Of a stretch of 64,000 nucleotides of DNA, positions 1 to 13,200 are shown in pieces. This stretch comes from Chrysoperla carnea (Eukaryota; Arthropoda; Insecta; Neuroptera; Chrysopidae), in the NCBI RefSeq assembly GCF_905475395.1, contig NC_058342.1, positions 16,712,640 to 16,776,639 on the forward strand, in the 5' to 3' direction. The position numbers and the translations under genes were made by a program. The notes beneath the pieces were generated by a model that made no database searches, was not told the origin of the DNA, and saw only the letters and a program-made list of their open reading frames with translations. Numbering within the stretch: the first letter of the stretch is position 1; every line of letters begins with the position of its first letter.

Positions 1-136
1 TTTCTAGCAAGCTCGTCGGCTTAAAAATTTCCTCGAATGTCTATGTGTTCCGGTACCCATACCAGATTTATATTTATTTCTTCCGCCAATTCATTTAAAG
101 ACGTAAACACTATTAAAAATAAAAAAATTTACAAAC

Positions 137-3100
137 CGTTTTGAGAATTACAATCACAGCAACGATCGTTTCCTGGTAAACGTTGAATATATCGTATAAT
201 TGCTTCCTGAAGTTCTAATAGACTAGCATTAACTTTTTCATTACCAGCACCAGAGGTTCCACCACTATGGATTGTTTTCTTCATCGATAATTCTTTACAA
301 TTAACTAAGACAGACATCCAAGCGCGTTGATCTATTTCATCTTCTGCTTGAAAATGATATGTTCGATTATCTAGAAAAACAAATTTAAATTAAATACTTC
401 TTCGTGAGAAACATATCGATTTACTGATACTTACAAGAAACTAAATCAAAGCCGCGCTTATCTTCGAGAACTGGTTTAATTTGACAGGTAAGTAAATGTA
501 CTTGAGTCGGTGGTTTTGATTCGTCGGCATGGCATATGTAAAAAAACCCATCGGCTAATACTTGACATTTTCGTTTTTGCCAAACACGTCGCATTTTACC
601 CTCGGATTTTTTCAATAAATGTCCGCTACGTGTTATACCTAAATTTCTGTCCCCTTGTAATTGATGTAACGAATAACCAGTTTCTTTGTCTTTACCACTT
701 GAACACTTAAAATAAAAAATAAATGAAGTTAATATAGAGTGCTCAAAAAAAATTATACTAGTTTACATAAAATTTCATTGAGATGCACAAACAAAAATAA
801 AACAAAAAATAATTTAAAAATCATATGTAGATATAGTTTCACAACGCTGAATCGATCTGACAATGCTGAACTCAAAGTCAACTACCAGATTTGTGGTCGC
901 GTAATAGGCAGAGTGACGTATTTTTGTAATTGCAGGACAATTAAAATTAAATATTTAATTTCGAGACATAAAATTGAAAATTTGTTTTAAAGAATATACC
1001 AACGCGACTCACAAATGCTCGCTTGCGAGATAAGTTTGAAAATAAATAAATTGTTTAGAATACCCTGGTGAATCATTTCGAAAGACCACGATCATCAGCT
1101 GGTTCCATTAGAGAAGGAGAAATCGTACAAAAATTTCAGTAATTTCTTAGCAAATCTACTCGGTAAGCGATTTTTTTTAGTTGAAGCAGGCCAAACAAAA
1201 TTTGTATAGTACAAGACCACTGTCAGAGGAATAAAACGAATGCATATGTCAACGTAATATTCTAATTTCCGTCAGATTGTAAACTGGTTACAAAAAACCA
1301 CTCCAACAATGGCTAACGAAAACCAACTCATTGCGTTATGTTTAGTTGGTCTCGATTGAATTGGGGTGATTTTTGGGCTCTTCTTTGGAAGTCAAATTTA
1401 CAATTTTACTGGGCAGTCATGAATTGGATTTATAACACCCTCCCCCCACTTTCCCGTTGATCTTTGATACAGTGCATAATTCTGTATTTTCGAGGAAAAT
1501 ATGACCGCAAAAAATACATACCTCTTTATCAATTCCTGGAGCATTTCGTAACAATGATTTTAAATCCATTAAACGCCGACGTTCTTCGTCCTGTTTTTGT
1601 CGAATTTTTTGTAATTTGACACTTAAATCAGCTACATAGCCACCAAAATGTTCAATTGTTTTTAAACCATCTTGAAAATAACTACAAAAAAAAATACAAA
1701 CATTAAGAGAAAATCGATTCTATTTTCTGCGTCTCAAAAGTTTCAGTTTAAAAACTAGGAATAAATTCTTTATACTTACTTGGTTTGCGCATGGTAATAT
1801 TCGACTAAATGTTGTAGCAGTTCAATTCCTTTTTTCGTTTTAATTTCGTTAAATTTTAATAAATACTACGAAAAAAAAAACAAATATAACTCATAAACCA
1901 TAAAACTATACTTCTCAAAAGTATTAAACGATAATTTTTTACACAAAAAATTTTACTGAAATTTCACAAAGCTGTATTTTTGCGAATCTATAATACTTGC
2001 GAATGAATCATATTCGATCAATTTTTGTAAATATACAGCTCTTTGAAATTTTTTCAATAAACAAGAATCAAGTTTAATTTAACTCTTCGCCCATCGAGTG
2101 AAATTTCCGCATAAAAGACATCTGATGTAAATGTCCAATTTTTTTTTTTTTTTTCTATATAGAAAATAAATAGAAGTCTAAATATAATTGGTTTAATTCA
2201 AACATAATTCCTTAGAAATAATTTAAAAATCATAATTAAAGATTATAAATTACTTCGATAACGTAACCTCAAAGTAAATTTATAATAGCATTTAATAATA
2301 AAAATAAGTGAAGACAAACAATTGCCTGAGTTAATTGTTGAAATACCATGTATAGATAGTGTTGATTACTGAATTTTTTTTTTTTTTTTTACGTTTTGTA
2401 AGTAAAGAAAGATAGCCACTCTTACACACAAAGTAATACAAGTATCTTTTTTCTCCCTTCCTCAGTGAAAAGAGTATATATATGCTATAACACACAAACA
2501 TAATATATGTAACGTATAAAAATGTATTTAATTTGCGCCCTCATGTGTAACAGTGGTGTTTACGAAAAAAATTTATTTATTTTAAACAAAAGCTATTTAT
2601 TTATTTTTTTATAAGAAACAATTTTTTTACATTTAAACTTTTGTTGTAATCTCTAACGGTTGACAAGATGGGTCCTACAGACCCAATTGATCTCACTTTT
2701 TAAGTCCTGAGCACGCTATATATTTCAGCTTGATTTTTCTTTTCGTTTTTGAGTTATCGTGTTCACAGACGGACAGACAGACATACAAGCGGAAATGGAT
2801 TTTTTATATATCAAAATTTTGTTCGTAACATCAATATTATCAAGCGTTCAAATTTGGGACTAACCTTAATAAACATTGATATATTTCATATATTTTATTA
2901 TGGTATAATAAAACAGAATAATTTATAAATCGTTATTAGAAGTAGTTCAAATACTAAAACATAGATAGCCCTACGGTTAGGTCGAGTATTTGATAACGCT
3001 AGATACTCAAGCCTGTATTAGAAATAACTACCAGAAAATTACACATTTAATTTCGAGATATAATAATCATATATAATTATTCTAGCAAGTTTTTTCTGCC

Positions 3101-6100
3101 CTACTCTTATCTTCCTTATTCTTTTATCAAATTCCATGATTACCCCTCATTTTCAAGGTAATTATGTCTAGGTTTGACGAAAAATATACTCACGATCTAA
3201 AAATGTAAAGCTTAGGAAAAAATACGCTAGACAAATAATTTGAAAAATATCATAAATTTTAATTCATAAGTTTCTTAGGCAAAGATGTTGGTTTTTACAA
3301 ATGCTCTTCTAATACTTTAGACATATAATACTAAAAACATTATTAGGCAAGCACGTTAGTTTTTACAAATGCTCTTCTAATACTCTACACATATAATTAC
3401 TATTTTTAATGCATGTTCGGCTAACATTAATTTAAGAACTTTTGATTTTTTCATCACTTTTCTACGCAATTTGTTATTTGCTGTTTTTAGCAGCGGGTAC
3501 AGGGTTCAACGGGTTACGGGTACACCGGGAACGGAATTCCTCACGGATCGAGCTTGATGGAATGCAATTTGTTTTAATGAATACTATAATATTTATTTAA
3601 AGTATGTATTACATTTATTGTAAGCTTCTGATGTTCATAATTATTTCATTATTTAAAAAAAATTTTAATGCGGTGTCGTGCTTATCACGCAATGGACGAA
3701 GGGTTAATGATCATTTTATTTTAGAAAATGGTATAGCTATAAAACCTAAAATCAATGCGTCAGTCCTCTTACATCACGTTTTAGTTGGTATTGATATTGA
3801 AAATTTTAGGTTTCACCAAGATACCACAAACTAGATTTTCAATAAATAGAGCGCCGATGTTAAGTGAATCCTCACGAGTTTGGCTGAACGCAGCCAATGA
3901 CATTTTTATCGTTCTTCGTTTTTTTTTTCTTCAAATCGCACTTGATTTTTTTTATGATTCCGTACTAAATTAATATATACTTACTTCACACATTTGTAAT
4001 TGAAATAATCGACGCTCCTTTTCCATTTCATCAGCAATCTCTGCACTGGTAACTTCTGTACGTATTAAACCTGCTTCTTTTGCTTGTTGTTTTTTCTCTT
4101 TTTCAATTTTTACATACTTTGATTCATAATCTTTCCATGCCTTATCAAATGGTCGCTTTAAATCTCCTTTCACTCCTCTTAAATCACCTTTTAATAAACT
4201 ATCCAATGGAAACATTACTATATTATTTATATTTTGCATCTAAAATCAAGGAAATAAAAAAAAAAAAAAGTTTAAGTTTAATTTTTTTTAAATTAAAAGT
4301 TATTAAGCATTAATTTGAATTTTCCATAATTATTGCATATACAGAATGATTCATTAAAAAAGAAAAAGATACAGGGATAAAATAAAAATTAAGATGGCAA
4401 GATTTCATTTTTACAGGATAATGATTTTTCTTTGTGTTGGAATTATTTTGTGAGAGTTCCTTGACGATGCGAGGGGGTTTCAATTAATACGTCAGCACTC
4501 GCTTAATGAGCATTTTGCTCACGCTCGATTTAAAACATAAATAACTTTTATTTTTCAAAAGGAATATGTATTTGAAAAAGTTCTATCTTCATATACCTTT
4601 TCAACCTATCTATAGTTTTTAAAAATATAATTATTTCAAGTTATTCAGAATTTGTGAGAATGTCTCTTATCACGAGAGTAAAAGTGTAAGCAATTTTGTA
4701 CTCGTTAGTTCAATATAAATCATACTCGGTAAATTAAAAAAACTTATGGTGGAAATATGATGAAATTAGTTAAAATAAATTTAATTATTTAGATTATTTG
4801 TCTGCTCTAATATTTTCAATCTCAAACATCATGCAATAATCACGTAATCAAACTATTTTTAATAAGCTAGTGCATCAAAAAATAAAATTATGTAGAGGTT
4901 ATGATTTACAAAATTAAATATTATTTAATGCGAGAAATATTTGACACATGTGCAGAACGCGTGAGCAAATTTCTCATCACGTGACAAAAAATTACCAAAC
5001 GATTGACACGAGTGCTGACGGATTAATTGTACAGAAAATCAGGTATTTAAAATCAAATTCTAGATACTTTCGATATTAAAATAATCTGACTTATCCAGAA
5101 TTTAAAAATTGTCTATCATTTTTAGATTTTTCCAGGCCGATCACCACGCAACAATTTCGCTACGCAAAAATTTTAGCAATCACACTGTATGTTTTTGAGT
5201 TAAGATACTTTAAAATTTAATAACATCACGAGAGTAGTTAAAGGTTAAATTCAAGTATATAATTTTATAATAAATTACATGGAAAATCCAATTTTTTATT
5301 TAAAAAATAATAATCTAAAACCAAATTAATCACCAATGTTTTCATCAAAGCTGATAATTCTTTGGTGACAACAGCAAATTTTAAAAAAGCTGCACCAATA
5401 TCTGGTTCTTGATCGCGATTCATGGCATTGTTACCTAATTTTTCTAATGCTCGTGCTAAATACATTTCATTATCTACATGAGCTGTAACAAAAAATTAAA
5501 ACGTTCAAAATAAAATTTCCAAAAATGTCTTATGAACTGCTTTAAGTCAGTGTTTTTCAAACTTTCTATAAACCACAGTCATATATATATATACAAGTCT
5601 GTTAACGCTATATAAAATGTATTAGGAACATATGTTCCCTTATTGGTGCACGCGTTACTTCCCAAAACTGCTACATAGCAACGCCACCAGTATCCAATCC
5701 AAACCACTGGCCAATAATTTATTTATTTACTTATTAATAATTATTTTTATTTTAGTAAATATTATTGTCAATTAATTAAAATAATTTATTAACTGAATGA
5801 AAATATAAATAGAATTTAAACAAAATTAAAACTTGTTTATTTATTTTAAATTTTCAACTAATACCGCTATTTGGATACGATATATGTGGCGCTGTCTAGT
5901 GTTTAATAATGTAAACACTAGACAGCGCCACATTAAAACATTTTCATTAAGAAACCCATCGTTTTGTCAGAAGTTAAATATATTGACTGTGCTATGAACA
6001 TTTTTTTTTTTTTGAACTAGAAAATAATGTTCTTATCGCAAAATTAGCGGGACCTTCGAAGAAAGGTCGGGAGGGGTCTTCCGCCCACCTAATCGTAATA

Positions 6101-7923
6101 TGCTTCTGGTTATTACTTAAGGAAATCATAAAGAATGTTTTGAAAGATAGTAGAGTGAACGGAAGCTAGCAAACAAATTTATAATCCTCCCATGTATATA
6201 CTAAACTCCCTGTACATCATTACCAATTTGAAAAATCAAAATAAGAATAAGTTTTAAAAAGGTTCTAGTTTCTAAAGTGGTGAAAACCCCTTTTAAAGGG
6301 ACTCGTTAGTATGAAATACCGGGACCCGTGTAGATAGGGGTCAAAAAAACAATTTAATAAATTCCCTCCCAAACTATTTTTATTTCATCAAGATTTTAAA
6401 GTGATGATCAAGAGCAGATCAAGATTTTAAAGTGATGCAAAGCTATTGTTCGGGACTCTTTAAATTGGAGCTGAAGCAGGGAACACCCAAGTTGGGTTTT
6501 CGACCCCTATCTCTACGGATTCCATGGTTAGAGTCTCTGTAAAAGGGCTTTGCATTCCTTTAGAAACTTGAATCTTTTTAAAACGTATTATTATTTTAGT
6601 ATAAACTCATAAAAATTTTTTGTTTTCAATAATATTTTGGTTTTTTCAAATTGATACTAATGGATAGGGAGTTTCGTATATACAAGAGAGGGTAATAAAT
6701 TTGTCTGCTTTCGTTCATTTAAAATTAGCGGGACCTTCGAAAAAAAAATTTTTTTGATTACATATTCAAAAAATAAATTTTAAATTTTCCAGGATATCGG
6801 GAGGAGTCTGCCGTCTACCCAATCAGGCGCCTGGTTATTGCTTAAGAACATGATAATGTTTTTATCGAAAATTAGCGTTAGTTGGTATGTTGTACAATAT
6901 ATTATTATCAAGACGATAGTCATATACTATAACTATTATATATGTGTAGCTTTGATTGAACGTAGTTCGAAATCTGCATGTTAAAAAATTTTGTGTCCGT
7001 GAGAACTTTTTATCAGAACGACCCGAAGAATATTTTGGGGGCGTTTTGAAAAATTTTCACCGAAAACCATTTTCTTATCCAATCGTGCGAGGTGCTTTAA
7101 AAATCTGATGGGATAATAATAATAACAATTGTTTTTGTACGGGATCTGCAATTTTATGAAAAAAATGGTCTGACAGCCTTGGTCTATACCGGTGATTTTG
7201 TAGTTAAAATTTATGCAGAACATATACTAAATTCTAAGACATCGATGAAGAATCAGGTCTTCTGAATTCAATTCTAGATATTCAATTTTTTTTTTTCTCC
7301 GACCTATATCGAAATATCTTACATTTACAGGTTTTTCAGGTCGATCGCCACCCTGAAACACTTTGATAAATACCTAGTAAACTTTCTTTCCCAGTCGTTG
7401 ATCTCTTGACGACATCATTGACAAATTATCTCCTCTACAGAACATCAAAAAAACATCTAACCTCTGCATTTCCGTCTTATTTTATATTCCGTATTTACCC
7501 AGATGTACAATTCTGGGAGAATTTGTTTTCAAAACTGATTGCCTTAAATATGTCCTAATATTATACTCGTGACATACTTTAAAAAACACTTACTTAAAAT
7601 TCAAAATCTCTAAAGTATAAAAATAAACAAAATTCTTACAATTTCCTGAATTATGTATGGCCTTAATGGCCTTCTTCATTTTCATCAAACCATCACGATC
7701 GAAATCTAAACTCTACGGAAAAACAGAAACACAATTAATTAAAAAAGAAAACCAAAACACACTTAATTCAAAAAAAAGAAACACAAAAAATGTTTACTTC
7801 TTCCAAAGATGCAATCGTATTTCGACATTGTGGCATTCGTGATACAAATGTGGACGTAGTCGGTGAATTATAATCTTCACGAGTTTCCTCCACAAACTCA
7901 ATAACTCGTATTAAACCAGGCAT
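137..7923 (-). CDS. Asap: ASAP, ArfGAP with SH3, ankyrin repeat and PH domains (5' part, 8 exons)
   Basis: Arf GTPase-activating protein acting at membranes, adhesions and actin structures. Coding exons, in order: 7923-7798, 7712-7640, 5482-5334, 4239-3985, 1865-1780, 1681-1522, 705-435, 370-137. All have GT/AG borders and compatible phases, giving 451 codons plus one base. The start is the ATG at 7923 because [20 protein letters not shown] matches the ASAP N-terminus. Residues 1 to about 280 form the BAR domain ([44 protein letters not shown]). Residues about 310-405 form the PH domain ([20 protein letters not shown], then [11 protein letters not shown]). From about 430 the ArfGAP domain begins ([13 protein letters not shown], first zinc cysteines). 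The catalytic arginine, ankyrin repeats and any SH3 domain lie off the left edge. No coding sequence is seen in bases 1-136. Gene structure and domain order are read directly; function is inferred from the family. Confidence 0.95.
1240..1520. repeat. dispersed repeat pieces in an ASAP intron
   Basis: Two blocks recur elsewhere. Bases 1240-1360 (containing cagattgtaaactggttaca) resemble 33805-33930 in the SERF intron. Bases 1420-1500 (gatttataacaccctcc... gtgcataattctgtatttt) resemble 18760-18850. No coding potential is seen. The family is not identified. The intron lies between the exons ending at 1522 and starting at 705. Confidence 0.5.
2290..2935 (+). repeat. RepA dispersed repeat, copy 1
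   Basis: Longest plus-oriented copy of a family seen at least five times here. Landmarks in order: caattgcctgagttaattgt near 2320, aaatttatttattttaaaca near 2568, ctctaacggttgacaagatg near 2652, tgagttatcgtgttcacaga near 2750, the rich cagacggacagacagac block near 2765, and a 3' end gggactaaccttaataaaca... ttattatggtataa. It lies in the ASAP intron between exons 4 and 5. No protein is encoded. Related copies are near 9905-10200, 12070-12640, 22255-22825 and 54195-54515. Confidence 0.7.
3277..3410. repeat. two-copy tandem duplication, 67 bp
   Basis: The unit containing acaaatgctcttctaatact starts at 3277 and again at 3344, diverged at several positions. It lies in the same ASAP intron as RepA copy 1. 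Confidence 0.75.
5884..5933. repeat. perfect 22-bp inverted repeat with 6-base loop
   Basis: The arm atgtggcgctgtctagtgtt... (5884-5905) is followed by six bases and its exact reverse complement (5912-5933). It lies in the ASAP intron between exons 2 and 3, so it would be transcribed with the gene and could fold as a hairpin. It may be a MITE remnant; no target duplication is evident. Confidence 0.85.
6049..6850. repeat. composite foldback and direct repeat in an ASAP intron
   Basis: Outer direct repeats share aaaattagcgggaccttcga (starting about 6039 and 6721) followed by similar 'tcgggagg.gtct.ccg.c.ac' sequence. Inside, about 6153-6350 is an imperfect inverted copy of about 6497-6720 (gtgaacggaagctagcaaac against gctttcgttcat on the other strand; cccctatctctacgg against tagataggggtc). 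The loop holds a tandem pair of atcaagattttaaagtgatg near 6389 and 6419. This looks like a non-autonomous DNA element; the family is unknown. Confidence 0.55.
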
Positions 7924-8940
7924 TTTTGATCGGAAAACACACAACTTTTTTTTCTTTTCCACGATAATAAAAAACAAACAAAAAAATTTTTAATATTTCA
8001 CACAAATTTCGATTTTCTTTTTTTTTTTTGGAGAAATTCTTAACCACTTTCATTTAAAAAACACATTTTGATTTGGTTTTGTTTTGTTTTTTGGATGTAT
8101 TTACATTTGACACACTAATTGAAATATTTAGAAAATTTTTTTGTTATAGCTATTTAAGATGTTACACTTTTGCAAATAAATTTTTTAATTTAGATCGTAG
8201 TTAAATTTTCTATGATTGTATGTTTAGACATTTTTACGAACAATATTTTTGAACACGTTAAACGAATCTTATGCCATTTAAAAAATTGTTATAGTTTAAA
8301 ATTTGTTTATTCTATTTATTATTTTTGCTATCAAATTTGTTAAAATATAAATTACTTTTTTTGCGGACAGCATAACATACTTAATGCAATGAATATTAAC
8401 TACGACATACGTTATGTCACATACATTCATTCAAATCACAAGTATGTTATGATATACGCTGAGAGTATATGAACGTATGACGTCATTTACTCTAAAAATT
8501 AAACATCCGACTAGAGTATTAAATATGTGAGTAAGATCGTTCGCCATTTTGATGCTAATGTCAAATAAGCAGAATGTTCTGCAATGGGCAGATTGCATAT
8601 TGTAGAAGTATATTGTCTCAGCTTTTCCCCATATTTTAAAGAATAGTAGATTTATTGTTGGATCTTTTTTACTCTTACCTCTAAAAATACAGCCTTATGG
8701 AATAATTTTGTCAGATTTTGCCTTTTTATTCATAAAAAATTCTGACATTCGGAAATTTTTATATTTTAGTTTAAAGCTAAAAAATATTTTTTTAAAACAC
8801 ACACATACAATCATTTACATATTTTACCGAATGCGAATGTTTACCTTCAATATGTAAACTTTCAAATCAAACGCTCACAAATTCTAGTATATGATGATTG
8901 TTTAGTTTATATTTCCCATTTCCCACAATACCAGCCCATC
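7924..8940. other. ASAP 5' flank, no gene seen
   Basis: AT-rich sequence upstream of the ASAP start codon; a 5' UTR and promoter are expected here but no convincing core promoter motif could be chosen. Bases 8490-8590 (gagtaagatcgttcgccatt) are a RepC-type repeat also found near 37100 (plus) and 37320 (minus). The motif gaatgcgaatgttt near 8829 is answered by its inverse near 9143, so the SINE-like piece between them may sit inside a larger inverted-repeat element. Confidence 0.4.
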
Positions 8941-8954
8941 ACAATTATTAATTA

Positions 8955-9056
8955 ATTTAATTTTATTGCGACGGCAGGAATCGAACCCGCTACCCTAAGC
9001 ATACCGCGGACGGAATTGGATACGCCTTAACCAACTGAGCTAATAGGGTGACCTAA
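8955..9056 (-). repeat. tRNA-related SINE head or tRNA pseudogene
   Basis: On the minus strand an A-box-like TAGCTCAGTTGG (9042-9031) and a B-box-like GGGTTCGATTCC (8988-8977) are correctly ordered. The T-arm GCGGG-TTCGATT-CCTGC folds. The flanking acceptor strands do not pair and the A-to-B spacing is long, so this is not called a functional tRNA. A SINE promoter head is the likelier reading. Confidence 0.6.
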
Positions 9057-9904
9057 TTCATGTTAAAAATTTATTTAAATTTATTAGTTGTTTTTTCATT
9101 ACATATTATAAATGTAAATAATTTCATTTTTTTGTCAAAAACATTCGCATCGTCTCTTGCGAATGTTAAGAAATGGGGGCTGTTGACGGAAGTAAAAACT
9201 TAAAACTTTATAAAACTGTGTTTTTTATTAAATTTTTTAATTAATTATAATATGAATAATTTAAATTATAGATTGTGTATAAAAAATTATTCTAAAAACA
9301 TATAATAAAATTAATCATGTTTTTCAAATTTTATACCAAACGCCATCTATGAACAGTGATAAGAAATTACCAAAGATCCGGATCACTTAGTTAATAGTTA
9401 ATTACTATCTACCTGAGAAGGATTGAAGATAATTTTTCTCTAGTAAAATGTTGGATATACCATGGAATAACATGGAATGTTGTTCGAAAACTGTATAAGT
9501 ACTATTCGAAAATATTTCAGTTAAGTATGTTCACTACCGAATTAAATTCTAGCTAATCTGAGTAGAAGGTTTAAGTTCCTTTAAAACAAATTTTTAAAAT
9601 AAGAATTACTTTTTTATACCTTGCCACTTCAAATTTGTATAAACAATTGAATGTGTTTTCGATAACAAAAATGATAACATAAAACGTTTTTAAAATCAAA
9701 CTTGTGGTATTTTTGTGGCTTTTCCAAATGTATAAGGAAAGCCGACATTTCTTTTATAATTAAAATAGGTGTTGTAATTTAAAATATTTTCACGATATGA
9801 CTACGAAAACAATGTATGATTTAGCACTTTTTATTTCTGGAGTCATTTTTTTAAGATTCGCTGCAACATTATAACAGAAAGTATTTTATTTTTGAACCCT
9901 GTGT

Positions 9905-10200
9905 ACATGAAACTCACTAGAGTAGATTAAATTTAGCTCCAAATTTGTAACACTTTAGTATAGTTTAGTATATATTGATACTAAAAAACAAGATTTTGAT
10001 ATAAGTGTTCAAAAAATCACCTGATAATTTCATGCCCGTTTGTCCGTCTGTCCGCAAACACGATCATTCAAAAACATAAGAGATATCGACCTGAAATTTT
10101 TATATAGGCATAAAAAGTAAGTACGCATTCTTAAACGAATAAAGTAAATTACTTGGGTCATGGGCTCGTAGAACGTATCGTTATCGCTAAGAAAATGTTC
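9905..10200 (-). repeat. RepA dispersed repeat, partial copy 2
   Basis: Reverse-oriented fragment carrying the family's block gtttgtccgtctgtccgca and the adjacent 'acgatcattcaaaaac... agatatcgacctgaaattt' segment. More diverged than the copies at 12.1 and 22.3 kb. Confidence 0.6.
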
Positions 10201-11380
10201 TTCATGAGAAAATAAAAAACTTTTGTTCCAAAAATTTTTTCATAAATATCATTGATCTTCCGTGGGGAGGGGGTTTAATTTGGACACAAATCACTTTAGT
10301 TTTCATTTTTTTCAAAACTATATAAAATATAACTAATTAAAAATTAGAAGTTATCCCAATCTCCGATTGCATTTCCTGAGTGCAATGCTTTTACTGTCTA
10401 GTACTTACAGCGTATATCAGAACATACCCCAAATCGCCCAAGTTATAAAATAATATTAACTATCTATTTATTCAAATTTGTTCTGTTTTTTCCATTAATC
10501 ATCAATAAAATTTTTTCTCAAACCATTTAATTAGGTCTAAAGTAACAAAATTTTTAAATTTTTTTTATTATCATACTTTAGATTTAGTAGAATTAGTATA
10601 AATGTCAAAATTAATGTGAGATAGAAAATATTATTTTTGGTCATATGTCGCAACTTAGTAGTATCGACTTTATTTGGCTATCAAGCTTCTTTACTTGTAA
10701 AGGTGGATACACACGATGTTGTGGTCTAAGCAATATTACCTACTGTTAGTTCTTATAGGTTTTATTTATTCTCTAATTCCACTGATTAACTTTATTTTTG
10801 TGGAAAAATTTATTTAAAAATAATAAATCTGATAAAATTCATAAATTTTTTTATAGATATTCTTAGATATTATCAGTAAATTTCAAAATAAAAAATATTG
10901 GTTGCGGTTTTTGTGGTCAGCTTGTAAATTGGGGACATATTTGTATAGAGAATTATTTTAATATCTCTTATAATACTTTTATTAAATCAACACAGTAGAT
11001 AGGATATTCCTTAAATGAATTATTTCGTAATAAGTACAAAATGATTCTAAAATAAAAAGTTATATGAATTTCGGTAATTTTGCAGAAGTAGTGCTTCAAC
11101 TCTTTTTTAATATAAACTAGTTAAAAATTAGGCTCTTTCGATATTTCGATCCGGGAAAATTATATATTTTCGAGTTTTTCTTCTCTGAAGTTTTAAAAAT
11201 TTGGTTTTGTTAAAATTTTTATCTTCAAAATGATGAATTTTCCGACGTTTCCAATTTTGTTTTCCAGAAAACAATTAACTTTTTCAATTTAATTTAGTTT
11301 CGTTAGCACGGATCTACAGATATTTTGACCTTTGTGCGTGAACTCTACGATTAAAATGTACAAACCATGGTCCATGAGCT
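10200..11380. other. AT-rich intergenic DNA, nothing recognised
   Basis: No exon-like open frame, RNA gene or clear inverted repeat was found in this stretch on either strand. Confidence 0.4.
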
Positions 11381-11399
11381 CATCATGCCTCTAATGGGG

Positions 11400-11740
11400 T
11401 CTTGTCAGGGATCATTAAATTAGCTTTTTCCTTAAAGAAATTTGAAGATTGTCGCCACTCCTTTAATATTTTTCGGATACGGAACCCTAAACTCGCACTT
11501 GATACTTTAGATCTAAAATCACTCTCCGTTGAATTACCTTTCAAACGAAATAAAAAAAATTTAAATCGGTTCATCCGTTTAGGCGCTACGATGCCACAGA
11601 CAGACACACACAAACACAAACACACACACATTGCGTTAACTCTGTGATTCCATTCATTCTCTGATCTACGAGTTGGCCATGCCTCTAATAGGGTTGAATT
11701 AACACGGGTATACAGGTTTTTTCTCGTGCAAAAAAGCAAA
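11400..11740. repeat. dispersed repeat ending in CA-rich microsatellite
   Basis: Contains gatacggaaccctaaactcg, then atcggttcatccgtttaggc, then cgatgccacagacagacaca and a short (CA)-rich run to about 11630. This wording recurs in many insect genomes as a dispersed repeat tail (recalled knowledge, not checked). Open frames of 118 and 81 codons on opposite strands overlap here; they are not protein-like and are rejected as genes. Confidence 0.5.
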
Positions 11741-12069
11741 AATTGAGTTGGTTAGACTATCAGGGGAGTAGTTTCCGAGATTTCGTCAGAAATTCTATAC
11801 GAAAAATCATATCTACGATTTTTACCGATATCACCAAAACTGTTAGCACAATCATTAAATAAACTGGATTTTTATGTTTTTGGAGCTTAATTGTTCTAGA
11901 TAATTCAAAAACAGAGATAAGTGAAAACAAAGCGGATGGACCAACATATATGATTTTCTTGTCAGAAGTTTTAAAAATTTTTCATCATAAGATTTTCACC
12001 GATTTATTATATGTTAACTACATTATTCGAGAAATTAAAGAAAAAGTCACCATAAACGTGTACAAAATA

Positions 12070-12640
12070 AGTTAAATTTTTGTACCCTGTATATATCAAA
12101 TTTTGGTATAGGTGTTCATAAAGTCACTTAATTAATCTATTTCCGATTGCCCGGTTGCCTGTCTGTTTGTCAGCACGATAACTCAAAAACGAAAAAAGAT
12201 ATCAAGCTACTAATTATACCGTGCTCAGGACGTAAAAACATAGGTCAATTGGTAGGACCCATTTTGTAAACCGTAAGAGATAGAACAAAAGATTAAGTGC
12301 AAAAATGTTCCTTATAAAAAAATTAACAACTTCTGTTTGAAATATTTCTTCGCAAAAATCACTGTTTATCCATGAGGGCGAAAATTATCACAAAACTTTG
12401 GTGTCCATTTCATCCAAAATTATAAAAGATAGGGAATTAAAAATTTGCAGGTAGCTTCAACTATCAAACCATCATAATTGTGTTGATCTTTTAAACTTTC
12501 CTAATTTATTAAAAATAATGCAAACATTGACATTCAATACTTTCTATACATGGTATTTCAACAATTAACTCAGTCGAATGTTTGTTTTCACTTGTTAATT
12601 CAGTATTGAATATACTCTTGCAAGTTATCTATTTTTTCAA
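12070..12640 (-). repeat. RepA dispersed repeat, copy 3
   Basis: Reverse copy of the family at 2290-2935. It starts near cctgtatatatcaaattttg, passes through the gcctgtctgtttgtcagcac block, aaccgtaagagatagaaca and catgagggcgaaaatt, and ends near acatggtatttcaacaatta and tgttttcacttgtta. Nearly full length compared with copies 1 and 4. Confidence 0.7.
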
Positions 12641-13200
12641 AGGCCGTACCAAATAGTGTTACCTCATGTGAAGAAGTAAATAGAGGCATTCATGAATTTA
12701 GTATTCGGTTATTCATTTTTTTTGCGTGTCTTCCAAATTGATTTTTTTGCTCAATAGATACTAAAGATACTTTATTATTCTATACTTATGTAATAACATT
12801 GATTTTTTAACCGCCCGGTACAAAACTAAAAATGTATTTATTTTAAAATATATACAAAACATATTTTGTTTAGCTATTTAATTTATTTACAAACGACATA
12901 ATATAACAAATTTATAATTTAATTGATAAGTTATCAGTAATGTTAATTGAATCTAATGTTTATTTAATTGGACGAAAAATATTTGTAATTTAATAAATAT
13001 CTAACTTACTTATGGGGGCAGTTCTTGCTTTGTCCAGATATTAAAATATTGGTAGTAAAATTTTTCCCGAAAATATAGACAGAGACACTGTAAGAAATGT
13101 CAACGGGGAGAGGTGAGAGTGTGTTCCATGACAATCAGGACACAATTTATGTGGTTATCGCTACTTTTGGCAGAGGCAGATTATACATAAGGAAAAGTAG

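Noticed and set aside
1-136. next ASAP ArfGAP exon
   Set aside because: Neither frame after an AG on the minus strand gives the expected PTWLS-type continuation; the segment looks intronic.
8955-9056. functional tRNA gene
   Set aside because: A- and B-box-like elements and a T-arm are present, but the 5' and 3' acceptor strands do not pair and the spacing is abnormal.
11383-11739. 118-codon minus-strand open frame
   Set aside because: It spans a dispersed repeat and a CA-rich run (translated as CVCLCLCVSVC) and overlaps an 81-codon frame on the other strand. No domain or splice context is visible.
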